Assembly (NCBI GenBank): GCA_949987705.1
Contig: OX465281.1
Location: 256,776,542-256,840,541, forward strand
Length of the DNA: 64,000 bases
Origin: Thereva unica
Lineage: Eukaryota; Arthropoda; Insecta; Diptera; Therevidae
Direction of reading: 5' to 3'
In this document: in pieces, positions 24,791 through 37,559 of the stretch
Position numbering within the stretch: the first letter of the stretch is position 1
Layout: every line of letters begins with the position of its first letter
The notes under the pieces: generated by a model
What the model saw: the letters and a program-made list of their open reading frames with translations, nothing else
The model's database searches: none
Told to the model about the DNA's origin: nothing
Program-made: the position numbers and the translations under genes

Positions 24791-26700
24791 ATTCCATGCT
24801 TTCGCAAGTTATTTCGCAAGTTTCCCAAGTATTTCACGCAAAAAGCGAATTCGAACCCAAACCTCCAACAACGATGCTGCAAGCAAAACAAATCTCACGC
24901 AACACTCAAAATATCATAGCAACTGACAAACCTCTTCCCATTTCCAATCGTATCGAATCAAATTCTCTTCTTATCGCCCAAAAAACAATCCCGCCCAGGT
25001 ATCCTGAGGTGCAGAACAGCCGGGATCGTAAATAACAGTTAAAAACTGCCGGACTCCAAATGTTGTCGTAGGAGTGTCGGAAAGTAGCTCTTAATTTCGG
25101 AAATGTTGACAAATACACCACCCCTTGTCCATTCTGTGCGACATCTGATGAGCGTTAAGCACTTTTGTGCAGGACTCAATTAGCTCGACCGTGACGTCTT
25201 GGTTAGATCCCGAACAAAAGGACAAGAATCCTGCCGGAGAAAGAGGCCGAACAATGCGCACAATTCCAGGCAACCGAATCCTTGAAGGTGGATGCTCGGT
25301 GTTCCAGGAGCTGGAGTCGCAGCGGTCGTAAACCAAAATATTTTCCGAATGTCCTGCTGTGATCCTTGGTAAGGAGATCCTTACCAATGTGGTGACTGCT
25401 ACTTTGTGGATTTCCTGCAGCGCTCCGTTGTTTATGTATATTTTGATGGATGGCTTCGTGACCAGAATGCGATTGTTCCAAGGATTGTGTGTGGGTGATG
25501 AAAGGAGTTTTTTCTGTTAGCTTGGGTACAACTCCTACATTCCTACCTTTTCAGGACCAACATAATTTTCTAATCAACTTCTCGCAATAAATGAGAGCCC
25601 ATCAACGACTTACACTTCGCCTCTAATAAGTCCTTTTCGTGGCAGTTTTATCGCGCCCACATCGCGTTTCAGCGCTTAATTGAATTGCGGCAGGCAGTAA
25701 TGGACGCGTTCTGACAAATTAACGCCACTTATGGACCCTCTTAGCTGTCAGCGGAGCCGCTGAAATATCTCCATTACGGACATAATCCCAAGATGGAGCT
25801 GTGATGCGATCCACTTTTAGATCGCCACCACCACTCAAAAGCCGCCAATGAGGAAGAAGACTCTGCGCTGCGCCAATGAGAAGCAACGCGGCTGTCGATC
25901 CCTTGTGCTTGTTACGTCGCCACGTCACGATCAATAACGAACGTCGATAAAAAACATGAAGATCGTTTTTTTGTGGGCTTTGGTTGAAAGAAAGCCGATT
26001 TCCCCGATGACTGCCCTCGAGTGGCTCATCCGAGTTCCAGAATGACTTGACGCCAGCAGAAGCGGGATTCGAAGGAAGTAGGAAGCTCGGATCGGACCCT
26101 AATTGAGTGGTTGGCGATGAGGATCTATTTTGGGTCACGTTGCGGCTTCTGTGGACGGGGAAGTCGTTTTCTGTTATGACTTCTTCTAGTCTTAGCGGGG
26201 ATGAGTGGGATGTTATTTGCCATCAGCTAGGAAGCGATCGAGGGAACGGGAACTGGAACACGATCGTTTTTGTGACGAAAATTAGATCGTTCAAATTTAC
26301 TGCTTTAATGCCGCTGCGCCTCTCGAGATCTAAGTGCTCTCGAGATTAAAATTCAAATTGGAAAGGGAATGACGGTTTTTGCTGTGGAAGTGGTGTTATG
26401 GACATTATTGGTATTCAGCTTCTATCGGAGTCGTGAGATTCGATAGATTTGGCGTTTGCAGCAGTAATGGTAGACTGATCGTGCACTTGTATCACTATGT
26501 ATTTCTACAGCCATGGAACTTGCAAACCATGTTATTAGCGGGAAATGGTAGCTGCCTGTATCATAAACTCGATTTTTGAATGTTACTTGGTAATTTGTGG
26601 TAGAAGAGAGTGGAACTCCAGCAGGAATGTTATGGCAACTAGTAGTATGGCCTGTAGCACTTTTTACAAATATTTTTCAGTTATTAACCGTTTTCCAGTT
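24790..26700. promoter_or_regulatory. Non-repetitive island, candidate regulatory DNA
   Basis: No exon is supported. Between 25165 and 25640 there are about ten AGGAC/AGGAT words in 480 bp (about two expected), the same bias as the other islands around eve. Open frames at 25719-26138 (minus) and 26107-26349 (plus) have no recognised domain. Confidence 0.25.
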
Positions 26701-26734
26701 TGTTAAACAGGGAAAATTCAGGGGAGACTTATCT

Positions 26735-28330
26735 TCTTCTTTAACGGCTCTACAACCAGGATCCGGTCCTGGCCTCTCGCAACTGTTCTCTCCACCGGAC
26801 CCGTTTCTGAGCCGATGTCATCCAGTTTGGCATTCCTAAGTACTGAGCGTCCTAGTCAACGCCATCCTTCCAGCGGAGGTTGGGTCTCCCTCGCTATCGC
26901 AGCCCATAGGTCTTACCGCTTGTAGATCTCGTCATTGTAGAGCCTCCGGAATCCTCACATACGGGGCCAACAATCCTCCGAAGTATTTTCCTCTCGAATA
27001 CGCCCAAGAGGCTTGAATGCTTTTTGCTAAGCACCCACGTTTCAGATGCTTATGTGAAAACCGGTAAGACCATCGTCTTATATAGTAAAAGTTTAGACGT
27101 TACGGTTAGATACTTGGATTTAAAAAGGCCTTGGCAGACTATAGTAGGCTTTGTTGGCTTCTAGCAGTCGTGCGCGTATTTCTGGCTCCATGCTATTGTC
27201 GGCTGCTACTATGGACCCAAGGTAGGTAAATGATTTTACCACGTCGAACTCGTGTTCCTCTACCTTGATTGTGGGACCAATGTTAGCTGTTCTTGTAGAC
27301 GAGGCCACCATGTACTTTGTTTTGCTTTCGTTGATGTGCCGTCCTAGATTTGTTGCCGCTTACTCAATCTGAGTGAAAGCTTCTTGTACAGCTGTTGTCG
27401 TTCTTCCAATGATGTCAATGTCGTCTGCATAAGCCAGTAATTGGGTGGACGTGTGGAGGATTGTGCCCCTTGATATCACGCCCGAATCTCGGATCATTTT
27501 CTCCAACGCCAGGCTGAAAAGGAGGCAGGCCAGACCGTCCCCATGTTGGAGACCATTATAGATATTGATTGGTCTGGACAGTGTGCCGTCTGCACGCGAG
27601 GCCTTGTTGTTTTTCAGCCGGCTGATGGCACTGCTAACTTCTTCTAAGCTTGGTGGCGGCAGCATAGCATTATCATCAGATATTGGTGTAGCCTCCGAAT
27701 CCTCAGTTAGCTCTCCATTTAACGAGATCGCTCCAAGATGACTTTAGGATCGGTGATCAGGTTCCCTTCTTTGGCCTTGCAGTATGTGCAACGTGGTGTG
27801 AATTGCGTCATATTTCGGACTCTTCGGTAGAACTCCCGCGCCTGGTGCGGACGTCGCTCTCTGCACTGTTCTAGTTCACAGACGAGGTTTTACTCCCAGA
27901 CTTCCTTTTTCCTGGGGCAGACATTAGGTTCCCGTTCAACTAATCATCCGGGGACTCTTCTGTTGGTGCGTGAACGCTTATGAGGCTGATGTTCTTAAAT
28001 TTACCTCGAATGGGTGCATAGCCTTTCGTTTATTGCTTTAAAGCCGATAATGGTAGGCTTCATTATTTTGCTGTCCATAAAACCCACTCCGAGCACATGG
28101 TGTTTCGTATGACAGCTGTAATATACGTCATACTCAGGTTTTTGCAAAACACCATTCCCTGTCCACCTCATCTCCTGAATGGCGGTAATGTTAGCTTTAT
28201 ACTTTGCCAGGGTATCGGCTATATGTGGTATAGCTCGAGCTCAATTCGTAAATCGTCTTGCCTTTTTCGTTGCCGTGGTCGTCCTTGATTCTAGTATCCG
28301 AGGCATGTTGCTCGTTCCCTAATAATTGTT
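26735..28330 (-). pseudogene. RTE-like LINE (family B), internally deleted
   Basis: Read on the minus strand. An apurinic-type endonuclease fragment at about 28260-27930 has LAKYKANITAIQEMRWTGNG and a following GVGFMDSKI...PTIIGFKAINERL. A reverse-transcriptase stretch is at 27665-27360, with EEVSSAISRLKNNKAS, LQHGDGLACLLFSLALEKMI and the catalytic LLAYADDIDIIG. Next is FTYLGSIVAADNS at about 27220. The shared 3' end (GGACCGGTGGAGAGAA type) is at 26880-26740. Much of the fingers and palm between KNNKAS and LQHGDG is missing, and stops separate the parts. The element is dead. Confidence 0.8.
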
Positions 28331-28800
28331 TTTTCCGGGTGAAGTTATTAGCCTCACGCCAACCTTACTTGGAAGGGACTAGCCCGATCATATTAGCCTA
28401 TCCTCTCTTATAGAACAGTTATCAGTGGCCCCCGCTAGGAGGTTATGATCGCACTTCCATCAGTCCGAAATAGTTGCGGACTGCTCTTTTATTCAATGAA
28501 AAACCTCCAAGATTAGCCGGTTCGGCTCGATTGAACGTCCTGTAGGCATCCTTTTTGCTCACACTGCGGTGTTGGGGTTCGTTTATGGTGGATAGACCAA
28601 CCGAGCAACAAAGGATTTTGCCTTAGATGCATGCTTCCTCGGGTATTTTGAGCCTTTAGTCCGCATTTGTCCTTATTTCTTTGCAAATCTGAAAAAAACA
28701 TCCTTTTTGAAAGACTCAGGAAAAGCCTTACCGCCATTGAAGAACACTATCGAGCCATGATTTCATCTTTTTGTAAAGTGTACTGGACGATATTTAGTAC
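28330..28800. other. Unassigned intergenic stretch
   Basis: Nothing recognised. Confidence 0.35.
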
Positions 28801-28801
28801 A

Positions 28802-29030
28802 TATACATGATGAGTTGAAGTCAGGTATGTAGACGCAAGTCGAATGGAGTCAGGGTCGACTGAACTCGATTCAGCTTTGCTACCAGTATTGAATTGAAAC
28901 TATGCTTATCGACGCGAGTTCAGTAGTTGAATTTAGTTGACAGCAGCATCTCTGTGTTTTGTTTGTGATTTATGATGCGAATCGAAAATCCCACTCAACC
29001 TCAACTCGACTGTTCAGCTCATCATGTATA
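28802..29030. mobile_element. MITE with TACATGATGAG inverted termini
   Basis: Ends TATACATGATGAGTTGAA (28802-28819) and, on the other strand, TATACATGATGAGCTGAA (29030-29013), 17 of 18 matching. The outer TA on both sides is compatible with a TA target duplication of Tc1/mariner type, but the TATA context makes that ambiguous. The interior contains several further CGAGTTCAG/CTGAACTCG-like words. It abuts the end of the LINE at 29014-29900. Confidence 0.6.
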
Positions 29031-29900
29031 CGTAGTAATTGACTTTAGCTGCATTTGGTTTAAGAGAAAAGTCTTCTTTTATGTATATGTTGCTGTCGCG
29101 ACGCTTATGGAGAGAGCTTAAGTTGAGTAATTTAAGTCTGCTTTCATAAGGCGGAAGAATAAGTGGGTCATCCCACGGGAGATGGCTGAGCGCAAACCGG
29201 ACAAACTTCCTTTGAACCGATTCGATTCTACCAACATGGGAGGAGTAGTAAGGAGACCATACCTGGGAGGCGTATTCAAGCAAAGGCCTAGCCAAGGATA
29301 CGTACAAGTATTTAGTTATTATAGGTTATTGGATTCCTTTGACCATCTTTTTATAAATCCCAGCACTGAATTGCCGTTGGAGGATATACATGTAATTGAT
29401 GTGGGTGGAGAATTCCAACTTACGTTCTAACCTAACCCCTAGATCGATTACAGAGTTAGCGCGGGAGACCTTGTTGTCGAAAAAAGTATAGTCATAAATT
29501 ATAACACCACGTTTCCTATTAAAAGTCATGATCTCGCATTTACTAATATTAAGGACCAGGTTGTTGTTGGAACACCAAGAATAGAAGGTGTTTAGGTCTT
29601 CTTGCAGAAGTTTGCAATCCTCTATACTCCTTATGTGGCGATACAGTTTCTTGTCATCAGCGTAAATAAGGATTTTACAGTGCCTTAGCAGGGTAACAAT
29701 ATCGTCAATTGACAAAATAAAAAGAAGAAGGCCAAGATGACTGCCTTGCGGGACACCGGAGGACGCTTCGATGTTTTTAGATTTGACTCCGCGGAATAGA
29801 ACCTGGTAGGTTCTGTCGGCTAGGTACGACTGGAACCATACCACAAGGGAATGCGGAAAGCCTAATTACTTTAGTTTAAGAACTATAATAAAAAACATTG
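29014..29900 (-). pseudogene. CR1/jockey-like LINE reverse transcriptase, frameshifted
   Basis: Minus-strand frames 29844-29326 and 29307-29014 are one polyprotein with a break between them. They contain WFQSYLADRTYQV, SSGVPQGSHLGLLLFI, the catalytic ILIYADDKKLY, NNLVLNISKCEIMTF, and then LLEYASQVWSPYY...RIESVQRKFVRFALSHL. These are RT palm-to-C-terminal motifs in normal order. Only the C-terminal half of ORF2 is present. Confidence 0.85.
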
Positions 29901-32320
29901 TCTAAATTTTGCAAGACTGCGTCCCGATCGGACCAATAGGATATGGAAAATATATCATCTATAGAGAAGCTGGGAATGAAACTTGCAGGAGGTAAGAAAT
30001 GACACCGATCTTCCATGGGACAGACATCTTTCTATTCTGGAGTCTATAGACAAAGTTCGCCGTTTATTATTAGAGCTGCCAGAGGTGATTAGGTAAATGC
30101 GTGTATTAAGCGTTTATTAATTCAGTTTGAATCTCTAAAAGTAATCTTGAAAAATACATAATCAATTACAGTTCTGGTAGCCTCAGTGCAAATGGTGATG
30201 AGTTTCTACCACAACATAACACGACCAAAGGATCCATTACCACTTTTTCAAACGACTTCTGAAACCTATCGTTGTCCTTCTGCAGCCACTCGTTTTTTGT
30301 GCAGTTCGTCGGTAGCTAAAAATTCGTAATTTTCCTAGTTTCGAAATTTCCTCGAACCACTAAGGACGAATTCGGTTTTATTGGCCATCAAGTCGTAAAA
30401 TTAATGTCCTTCAATAAGGTCCGGGCCTTTAACGTCTTTATTAAGATCCTCCTTTTTTAGCCTCATCCTTTCTGTGCCGGGAGAGCTGCAAGGTAATTGC
30501 CTATTATAAGGTTGCTCTTTTCACAGGGATTCACCTTCGATAATATTTTTAGGATAAAAATTAACTTTTTAACGTCTCAGGTAAAAATTTGTGGTTTTCG
30601 TGTTTCCTTGTTTCGATCCGACATTTTTCTCGTTTTTTCTTGGATGCAAATTTTATTTTTGATGTTTGCTCGTTAATTGCCAGATTTAAGATTATTAGTC
30701 ACATCCATCCCAAAAAACGAAGATGACACAGCTCGACAGTCTCCAGGGCATGCATGCGGATGTGATGAAACCGCGCTGCTCAAGCCGCGCTAATTGATGG
30801 GCGTCCGATGTTTGTTTTGACACCATTGGTTCCCACATTTCCCTGTCCCATCTGTCATGTTCCTAGTGCGCAGCACAAGAGCCTTCTGCGCATCTTCGAC
30901 ACTTTCAACGACTTGCAGCCCGCGCTGCCGGGCATCTTGAGAGTCCATCTGCAGCCCCAATGATGGCGAAGTTAATTGAACCGCGCACTATATGGACTGG
31001 TCTTCTTAGCATCTTAATGGCGTGTGCTAATTGGTGATGCCTCATTCACTGCCTCGATGACGAGTCGTCGTCTTGTTTTTTCGGTTTGTTGATTTGTGTT
31101 TTGTTCGCCGCCGTTTATTTCGAATGATTTCGCTTTGATCTCGGGGAATCTCTCGAGGAGATTAATTGTTTTGGACAGAGGCCAAGGGGTTGATAGTGGA
31201 CCTATTCTTCTGCCAATCTGCATGATGTTTTGTCGCAATCGGGTTTGTTTATTGTTTATTATTTGCAGGAAGAGATTTTGTCATTACATTCGTTAATAGA
31301 AGATAAATTATTTGTCGCGATTGATGAATAGCCGCTTTGTTTAAGTTCGAAGCGACTACATCCATCGATTTCGGCAGTTGAGCAACAGCGAAGTTCAATA
31401 TTGTGTTTGCAGAGGAACAAGTGTCAATTATTTCGGGATTTCGATTTTTCCATTTCACTAAGAACAAGGAAAAATAATTTAGAATAAAAGTTATAATGTG
31501 TAAAATTAAAATGTATTTGGAAAGCTCTAAAGCGATGGATTAGTCTACAGTGTCTAAAATGTACTAGTACATCATTCTCTTGCTTTTATATTGGATTTTT
31601 AAATAAAACAACTATTTCCACTTTAGCATTATCCAAGAAAACATCATCCTAAGTTAAATTTCGCAATTGACGAAGCCATTGAAACGTGCTTACCAATACG
31701 TTGCAAAGTGCCTGTTCGTGGCATTGTCGCTACATTTACAATATTTTAATATATAATTGATTTGGTTTTAATTTAGCATTTAGTGTCTGTGATCTCTCAA
31801 AAACTAAATATTAAACAATTCGACAATGCCTCAAACAGTTGAGGAATCTAAGGCAAACCCCCCCCTTTCAGCATAACCCTCATTTGCCACATGGGGACCT
31901 CATATGTATGAGGCATGCACCTATAAATGCTAGTCGGGATATGGCATTATGAGAAAGCAAATCGATAGAAACAGTCTGGCTAACTTTAGAAATTTGTTGA
32001 CTGGAAATATATCCTGCAAAGTGGTAAAGGACTGGTAAGGAGCCGCATTAAGAAATATATCGTGGAGGAGCAATCCAATGTTGGAAGTTTCACTGCCTCA
32101 AAATGTAAGAAATGTATCTCCAATTAGTTTTTACAATCTCACAATCATTTATCAAGATACACGCTCATATATCAGCAGGACATTATTTCAAAATGTTGAG
32201 GCCTCAGTACAATTTACCATGGTGTAAGAAGCAAATGTACTGCCTTGTGTAAATCCGTCACCTTACCGTACCTTACAAAGAAAAGATATTCTAAATATGA
32301 ATAGAGTAACCTTCAGATGG
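29900..32320. other. Intergenic stretch with possible regulatory island
   Basis: No gene supported. The part at 30280-30700 is non-repetitive and carries about six AGGAC/AGGAT words, with TTTTTTA runs and a TTTATTGGCC word. The rest (31480-32320) is AT-rich without recognisable content. Confidence 0.3.
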
Positions 32321-32329
32321 CTTTCAGCT

Positions 32330-32560
32330 CGGCATCCTTGTCGGTAGCAGCTGAGAATAATAAGGATTTCTGAAGATGACATCTGTCAACTATGCCTGGA
32401 GAAATCCGAGGCTGCTTCGCATATTTTGTGTCATTGCCTGGCACTGACGAAGAAAAGCGGTGTTATCACGGGACTCGACCGACGGGACGGTTACATGAGG
32501 CGGAAGAAGGCTTAATAACAAGTCGGCCTTGCTCCTCGCTGTAAAGGTGCAGTGTCTGAG
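32330..32560 (+). mobile_element. LINE C-terminal zinc-knuckle fragment
   Basis: A short frame reads ICQLCLEKSEAASHILCHCL, a CxxC...H...C pattern found at the C-terminus of RNase H-bearing LINE ORF2 proteins. A related but distinct fragment is at 47510-47800. Confidence 0.5.
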
Positions 32561-32757
32561 AGAATATGAAAAACGAATTCATCGTCTTCGAGAGGAAACC
32601 TGAAAATGAGGTCTTCCGCTCTTTCGATTCTCGATAGGAGGCAATTGAGAATGAAGAGTTCTGGATACTCTTACTGTCCTCTAATTATTCTATAGCTGCA
32701 TTGCGATACGGCCAAAAAATAGCCCGCTTATTCACCAGAGCAGAAGTAGGCCTTCAG

Positions 32758-33415
32758 GCAAAACAAAAAAAAGGGCATTTGACCTTCCACACCCTAGAGA
32801 AAAACCCCTGGTCAGTGAGAAAACGTCTAGGATACACTAAAAAAGTCAGGGGAAAAAAATTTGGAGTAATTTTTAAGGCGATTTTTTATGACCCACTTAA
32901 AAACTAGACCAGAAGTCATGAAAGCAAATTTTATGACGGCTAAGGACGATCGGGACAGATGCGGGTCCGTAATGAAAATATTTGCAATTTTTGCGAGATT
33001 CGTGGAAAGTTTCGGACGTGTTTTATGCCAGGGGCGGCTTGTTCCGGAAAAAATGCCCAAAAAACAATGCAAAAAATGCTTCAATTTTTTTATGGCCGCC
33101 CTTGGACCAGTTCGATAATTGCCTGCCAACACTGATGCCTGGACTAATTCCACTGCGCAGGTCGTTTTGCGTGTTTGCTCGGGCCGATGGTTTTTTTTAG
33201 TGGTGGATAATTTTTTTATGCCGCTAAACAATGAGCTAAAAAAACAAAATATTAAAAAACACACAAAAATCGAGCGGACAATGGCCGAGGGGTCAGTGAA
33301 TGGCGGACGTCGGTTTTGTGTGTTTTTTAGGGCAGGTTTTTTTTTGTTTTGGAAGGGATTTCGACATTAAAGGCTCGTGGGCGGGTTTCGTAGTAGGGAA
33401 GTAGTTAATTTGTTT
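32758..33415 (-). repeat. Unclassified ~650-bp repeat U, copy 2
   Basis: Reverse-complement copy of the repeat at 17063-17706 and 35421-36083. It carries the same landmarks (CGATCGGGACAGATGCGG, GGTCAGTGAATGGCGGACGT). The termini are AAACAAATTAACT on the minus strand at 33415 and a T-run/TTTTG end near 32758. Confidence 0.75.
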
Positions 33416-33719
33416 AATCTCTATTAATAAGAGAAAGTGTCTGTGAGTGTGTCCGCCTGTGCGTACCGTCACGCGTTGGAGTCAAACTCGAAAAGGGAGA
33501 AATCTGTTTTTTTTCTTTGTAGATATGTGGATACCCAAACAGGTTACTAAAAGATTCCGTATTTTGAAATTTTAATTAGTTGTAACCGATTGTCCGCGGT
33601 GCGTGTTAAAGCGGTTCAACTTTTCGATTTACTTTCTTTTAAATTTATGTATTTAAGCTGAAACGACATCGACTACAACCGCAAATTTTGTCTATATGGA
33701 TCGTTCGCGTGACAATTCA

Positions 33720-33990
33720 GTATGAAATTTTTGTAAAAAAATCAAGATGGCGGCTCGAATTTTGCAATTTTGTTTCGCGATCCCCAACATGCATGAGTAT
33801 CAAATTAAAAGGTATGGCAAATAGAATACAATTAGCTGTGTAGTACCATTCCAAATTCAAAATGGCGGCCAACAAAAAATGGCGGATGGGTATCAAATGA
33901 AAGTTTTGACAAGTTTAGTAAATAAGCTGTGTGACGTCATTTTAAATCAAATATAGCGGTTACAACAAAAGAGTCCAAGACGTACAGGGT
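33720..33990. repeat. ATGGCGG dispersed repeat copy
   Basis: Contains AAGATGGCGGCTCG (about 33744), AAATTCAAAATGGCGGCCAA (about 33853) and AAAATGGCGGATGG (about 33877), in the same order and spacing as the copy near 21240-21360. Confidence 0.55.
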
Positions 33991-34429
33991 GTATTGCATA
34001 AATTCACAAAGTGGCGTTGATGACCGTTAGAAACAATGGCTCAATTGCGTGAAGAGTTTAAAATGACACCTTTTGTTCAAAGACTCTGTACATCTCCACT
34101 TTTCATATACCACAACTGCCAGTAAACTTTGCCATAAACCAAACTAAACTTTAAATTAAAAAAAGGCACAAAATCTATGACATGAAAATCCCACGCAGTT
34201 TGATTGCCAACAAGATTCCGTTGCTCATCGCTTCTCATATCTCTCAAATGGGCGCATAATAGTCGATTATAAGAGATTCGCATAAAACGCCACATTCCAG
34301 ATTCCACTTTCAAATTTACCGCCTCTGTCGTCCGCCCACGCCTTAATATCGTACTTACGAGCACCACCGTCCGCCCGGGCCCGTCCATTCCCCGCTGCCT
34401 TCCGCGTCTGCCCCGCGCTCTACTTAAAA

Positions 34430-35400
34430 TGGCAGCGAAATTATCGTAAATCTAAAGGGGGGGAATTCTTTTCATTTCGCAATCATAAGACGGAGTCGCT
34501 CCACAAAACAGCTGCCACACAGCGGCACGTTCCACACTCAACCGAATGCAAAAACTTATAAAAAATAATTTCCGAGATAAGAGGAAATTTATGAACTTGA
34601 TTCCCGGGGATTGTCGAGGATTTTTATTTATTTTTTAAAAAGGACGAGACAAAAAACTGCGATTTAAATTACGATAAGATCCTCGGCTTGCAGGGAAGCT
34701 ACCACCACCACTAAATCCTTGAGGGTTTGGCTATTGAGCAATCCTCACTGGGCTTGGAACCGAGTCGTAAATAGGCACATAAATTTCTGCCATTATCACA
34801 AAATAACGAATGATGGGTGATGTGTGATTATGCTCCCATAAACAAACAAATCCTCATCCTTTTCGCTCAGGGTACCTGATGGGCCTGGCCGTAAAGCCTG
34901 CAAGGATGGCCGTTTGCAAAATCCTGTAACAATCCATTATTGCGAATAGGTTAGAAAAACAAACATTCCGGGCGAGGATGCCGCATTAGAAAATCTGAAA
35001 ACTGGCCCAATAACAGCCTGCCATAAACCCTTAAGGAACCGAGAAACGGACAGGGTTGATGTCTTTATATGCCCTTAACCAGGAAATGTACCCCAACAGT
35101 GCTAAAGATGCCTGGCCCATAGCAGAAGGGGTCAGCAAAGATGCCGACCTACCACCCGGACAATGGAGTGGAAAAGGATAACATTGAACGCTCTGCCGGT
35201 GAATGGCTACTCTGACTGTGAGTCCCTTCATGGCCGAGAATTATCCTTCCGGGGAAAGGACTGCCGGAGCAGGGTAATCAGCTCTGATGAGTTATTAGTG
35301 ACGGAAACCAAACCCCAGAACTCCTTCAGTAGTGATGCCCTTGAGTGGATTTTAGGGAAAATGCTGGGCAGGAGCAAAAAATCCAATTTTGTTTGATTGT
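34430..35400. promoter_or_regulatory. Non-repetitive AGGAY-rich island (candidate CRM)
   Basis: Ten AGGAC/AGGAT words fall in about 440 bp (34560-34990), against about 1.7 expected. TTTATTTATTTT and CATAAA words are also present. The open frames here lack domains. This is the most distal of the islands upstream of eve, about 19 kb from its promoter. Confidence 0.3.
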
Positions 35401-35420
35401 GTTTGTTTATGGTGAATATT

Positions 35421-36083
35421 AAACAAATTAACTCTCATTACAAGGAATCCGCCCACGAGTCCTTAATCCCTAAATCCCTTCCAAAAAAACCAACAAAACA
35501 AAATCCCTGCCCTAAAAAACACCCAAAACCGACGTCCGCCATTCACTGACCCCTCGGCCATTGTCCGCTCGATTTTTGTGTGTTTTTTAATATTTTGTTT
35601 TTTTAGCTCATTGTTTAGCGGCATAAAAAAATTATCCACCACTAAAAAAAACCATCGGCCCGAGCAAACACGCAAAACGACCTGCGCAGTGGAATTAGTC
35701 CAGGCATCAGTGTTGGCAGGCAATTATCGAACTGGTCCAAGGGCGGCCATAAAAAAATTGAAGCATTTTTGCATTGTTTTTTCGGCATTTTTTCCGGAAC
35801 AAGCCGCCCCTGGCGTAAAACACGTCCGAAATTTTCCCCGAATCTCGCAAAAATTGCAAATATTTTCATTACGGGCCGGCATCTGTCCCGATCGTCCTTA
35901 GACGTCATAAAATTCGCTTTCATGACTTCTGGTCTAGTTTTTAAGTGGGTCATAAAAAATCGCCTTAAATATTACTCCAAATTTTTTTCTTGCTCCTTTT
36001 TTGTGTATCCCAGACGTTTTCTCACTGACCAGGGCATTTTTCCAGGCTGTGGAAGGTTACCGGTCCTTTTTTGTTTTGTCCCG
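35421..36083 (+). repeat. Unclassified ~650-bp repeat U, copy 3
   Basis: Same orientation as copy 1, collinear over the full length, with small indels in homopolymer runs. It differs near the right end (GGTTACCGGTCC in place of GGTTAAATGTCC). Confidence 0.75.
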
Positions 36084-36084
36084 T

Positions 36085-37080
36085 GCTGTTTGCAGAACTA
36101 AAAAATCCACGGAGGTCCTTTTTTCAGCCGTGGACAGTCGTAAAATTATAAAAATTTATCATAAATTTTTGATCCATTTTGTGAGCGAGCCTTGGACTAA
36201 GTGGAAATGGGAAGCAGTAGTTGGTCCTACCTAAGTGTCCTGATTTACTTCTGTAATTACCGTTATTAGTATTGTTGGCAGTTCTTGGGAATTGTATTTT
36301 AACTGCGGAGCGTTTTTAAATGGAGAAAAAATGTAAATTTTGCGACGTTTTGAGCGTTTCAAGTTCGTTACTTTGCAGTGAGAGGAAAAATATTTGTGAA
36401 ATTACTTTCTAGCTAAAAATCCGTTTTGAGTTTGAAGTTGACTGTAGGTGCACCTGGTGGACGGAGACACAATTGTCGCTGAAAGGGTACCGCTTTGTAG
36501 CCCCACTTGAATAAATCATTTTCGTAGGTTTATTACTGTGTTTCCATGAGGCGAGGTAGAGTTTTTGTTGAGTATAAACAGAAAGCTTTCTCCCTCATGT
36601 TAACTCGATTCGATGACGGCTCTGGGTTAAAGTGACAGATAAATAATTTTACATTGCATCGCAGTTGGTATATGTGCAGTAACCCAGCTTAACCGGACTG
36701 GTTTCGTTAAGTTTACTCAACCCTTGTTTCCATGGGACTTACTCTGAGTAAACCCAGGGTGAGCTCTTTATGGAAACTCAGTATATATCTACCATCGTGC
36801 TTGGAGAATTTTCTTCTTCTTTCTTTGAAAGGGCGACTTTGCAGTAATTTATATTCCAAACCTCACTGGAGGCAGGAAAGCCGCAATGGAGAATACTCAA
36901 CCTCGTCTCAGCTGTACCCTTACAAACACACAGCTAGTGCTACACTGTTTCGGCGCAAAACCAACAACTACAATCTAATACCAGCCATATTCTGCATAAA
37001 TATGGCAGTCCTGTAAATCTTCCCGGCCGGAGCAGTGGAGTGGGTTCGCTGTAAGACCTATCCTACCTCCATCATACTAA
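36085..37080. other. Unassigned intergenic stretch
   Basis: No gene or repeat copy recognised. Confidence 0.35.
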
Positions 37081-37082
37081 TC

Positions 37083-37112
37083 TACCTTCTTCTTCTTCTT
37101 CTTTCTTCTTTG
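37083..37112. repeat. (CTT)n microsatellite
   Basis: Interrupted CTT tandem. It may be the AAG-type tail of an inverted LINE copy. Confidence 0.6.
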
Positions 37113-37559
37113 ATCCGTTAGCTGGCGGTCCGAGCGGGACGGCCCCGCAACGAATACGCTGCTGTCGGTGCCGCTTTGAAAAATGCGGTTTCTTGCCTAG
37201 TTTTTACGATCAATTCGGCAGGTCGACAACCCTCCTCCTTTCACACCCTGGACTTGGGACCAGGCGACGGCGGAGTTAATCTACCTTGGCATGGTGTGGA
37301 GGTAAAGTAGGGCTCAAACGTGGAAGGACTGAAAACCAAAGGATTAGGGCTTAAATGAAATAAGCAAAAGTAATGGAAAAACTTGCGCTGGGATATCAGT
37401 CAAGCGTACGAGGAAGTTGTGGCTGTGAACTCCGGCTTTGACACGTGTAAAAACATCAGCTCTGCTTCGTTTAGAAGGACCACTGCTCTTCTTTTTTTGC
37501 AAGCCGAAAAAGTCGTCCTAGTGATGATACAGGTGTGCAGTGCTTCTTACTTACATATT

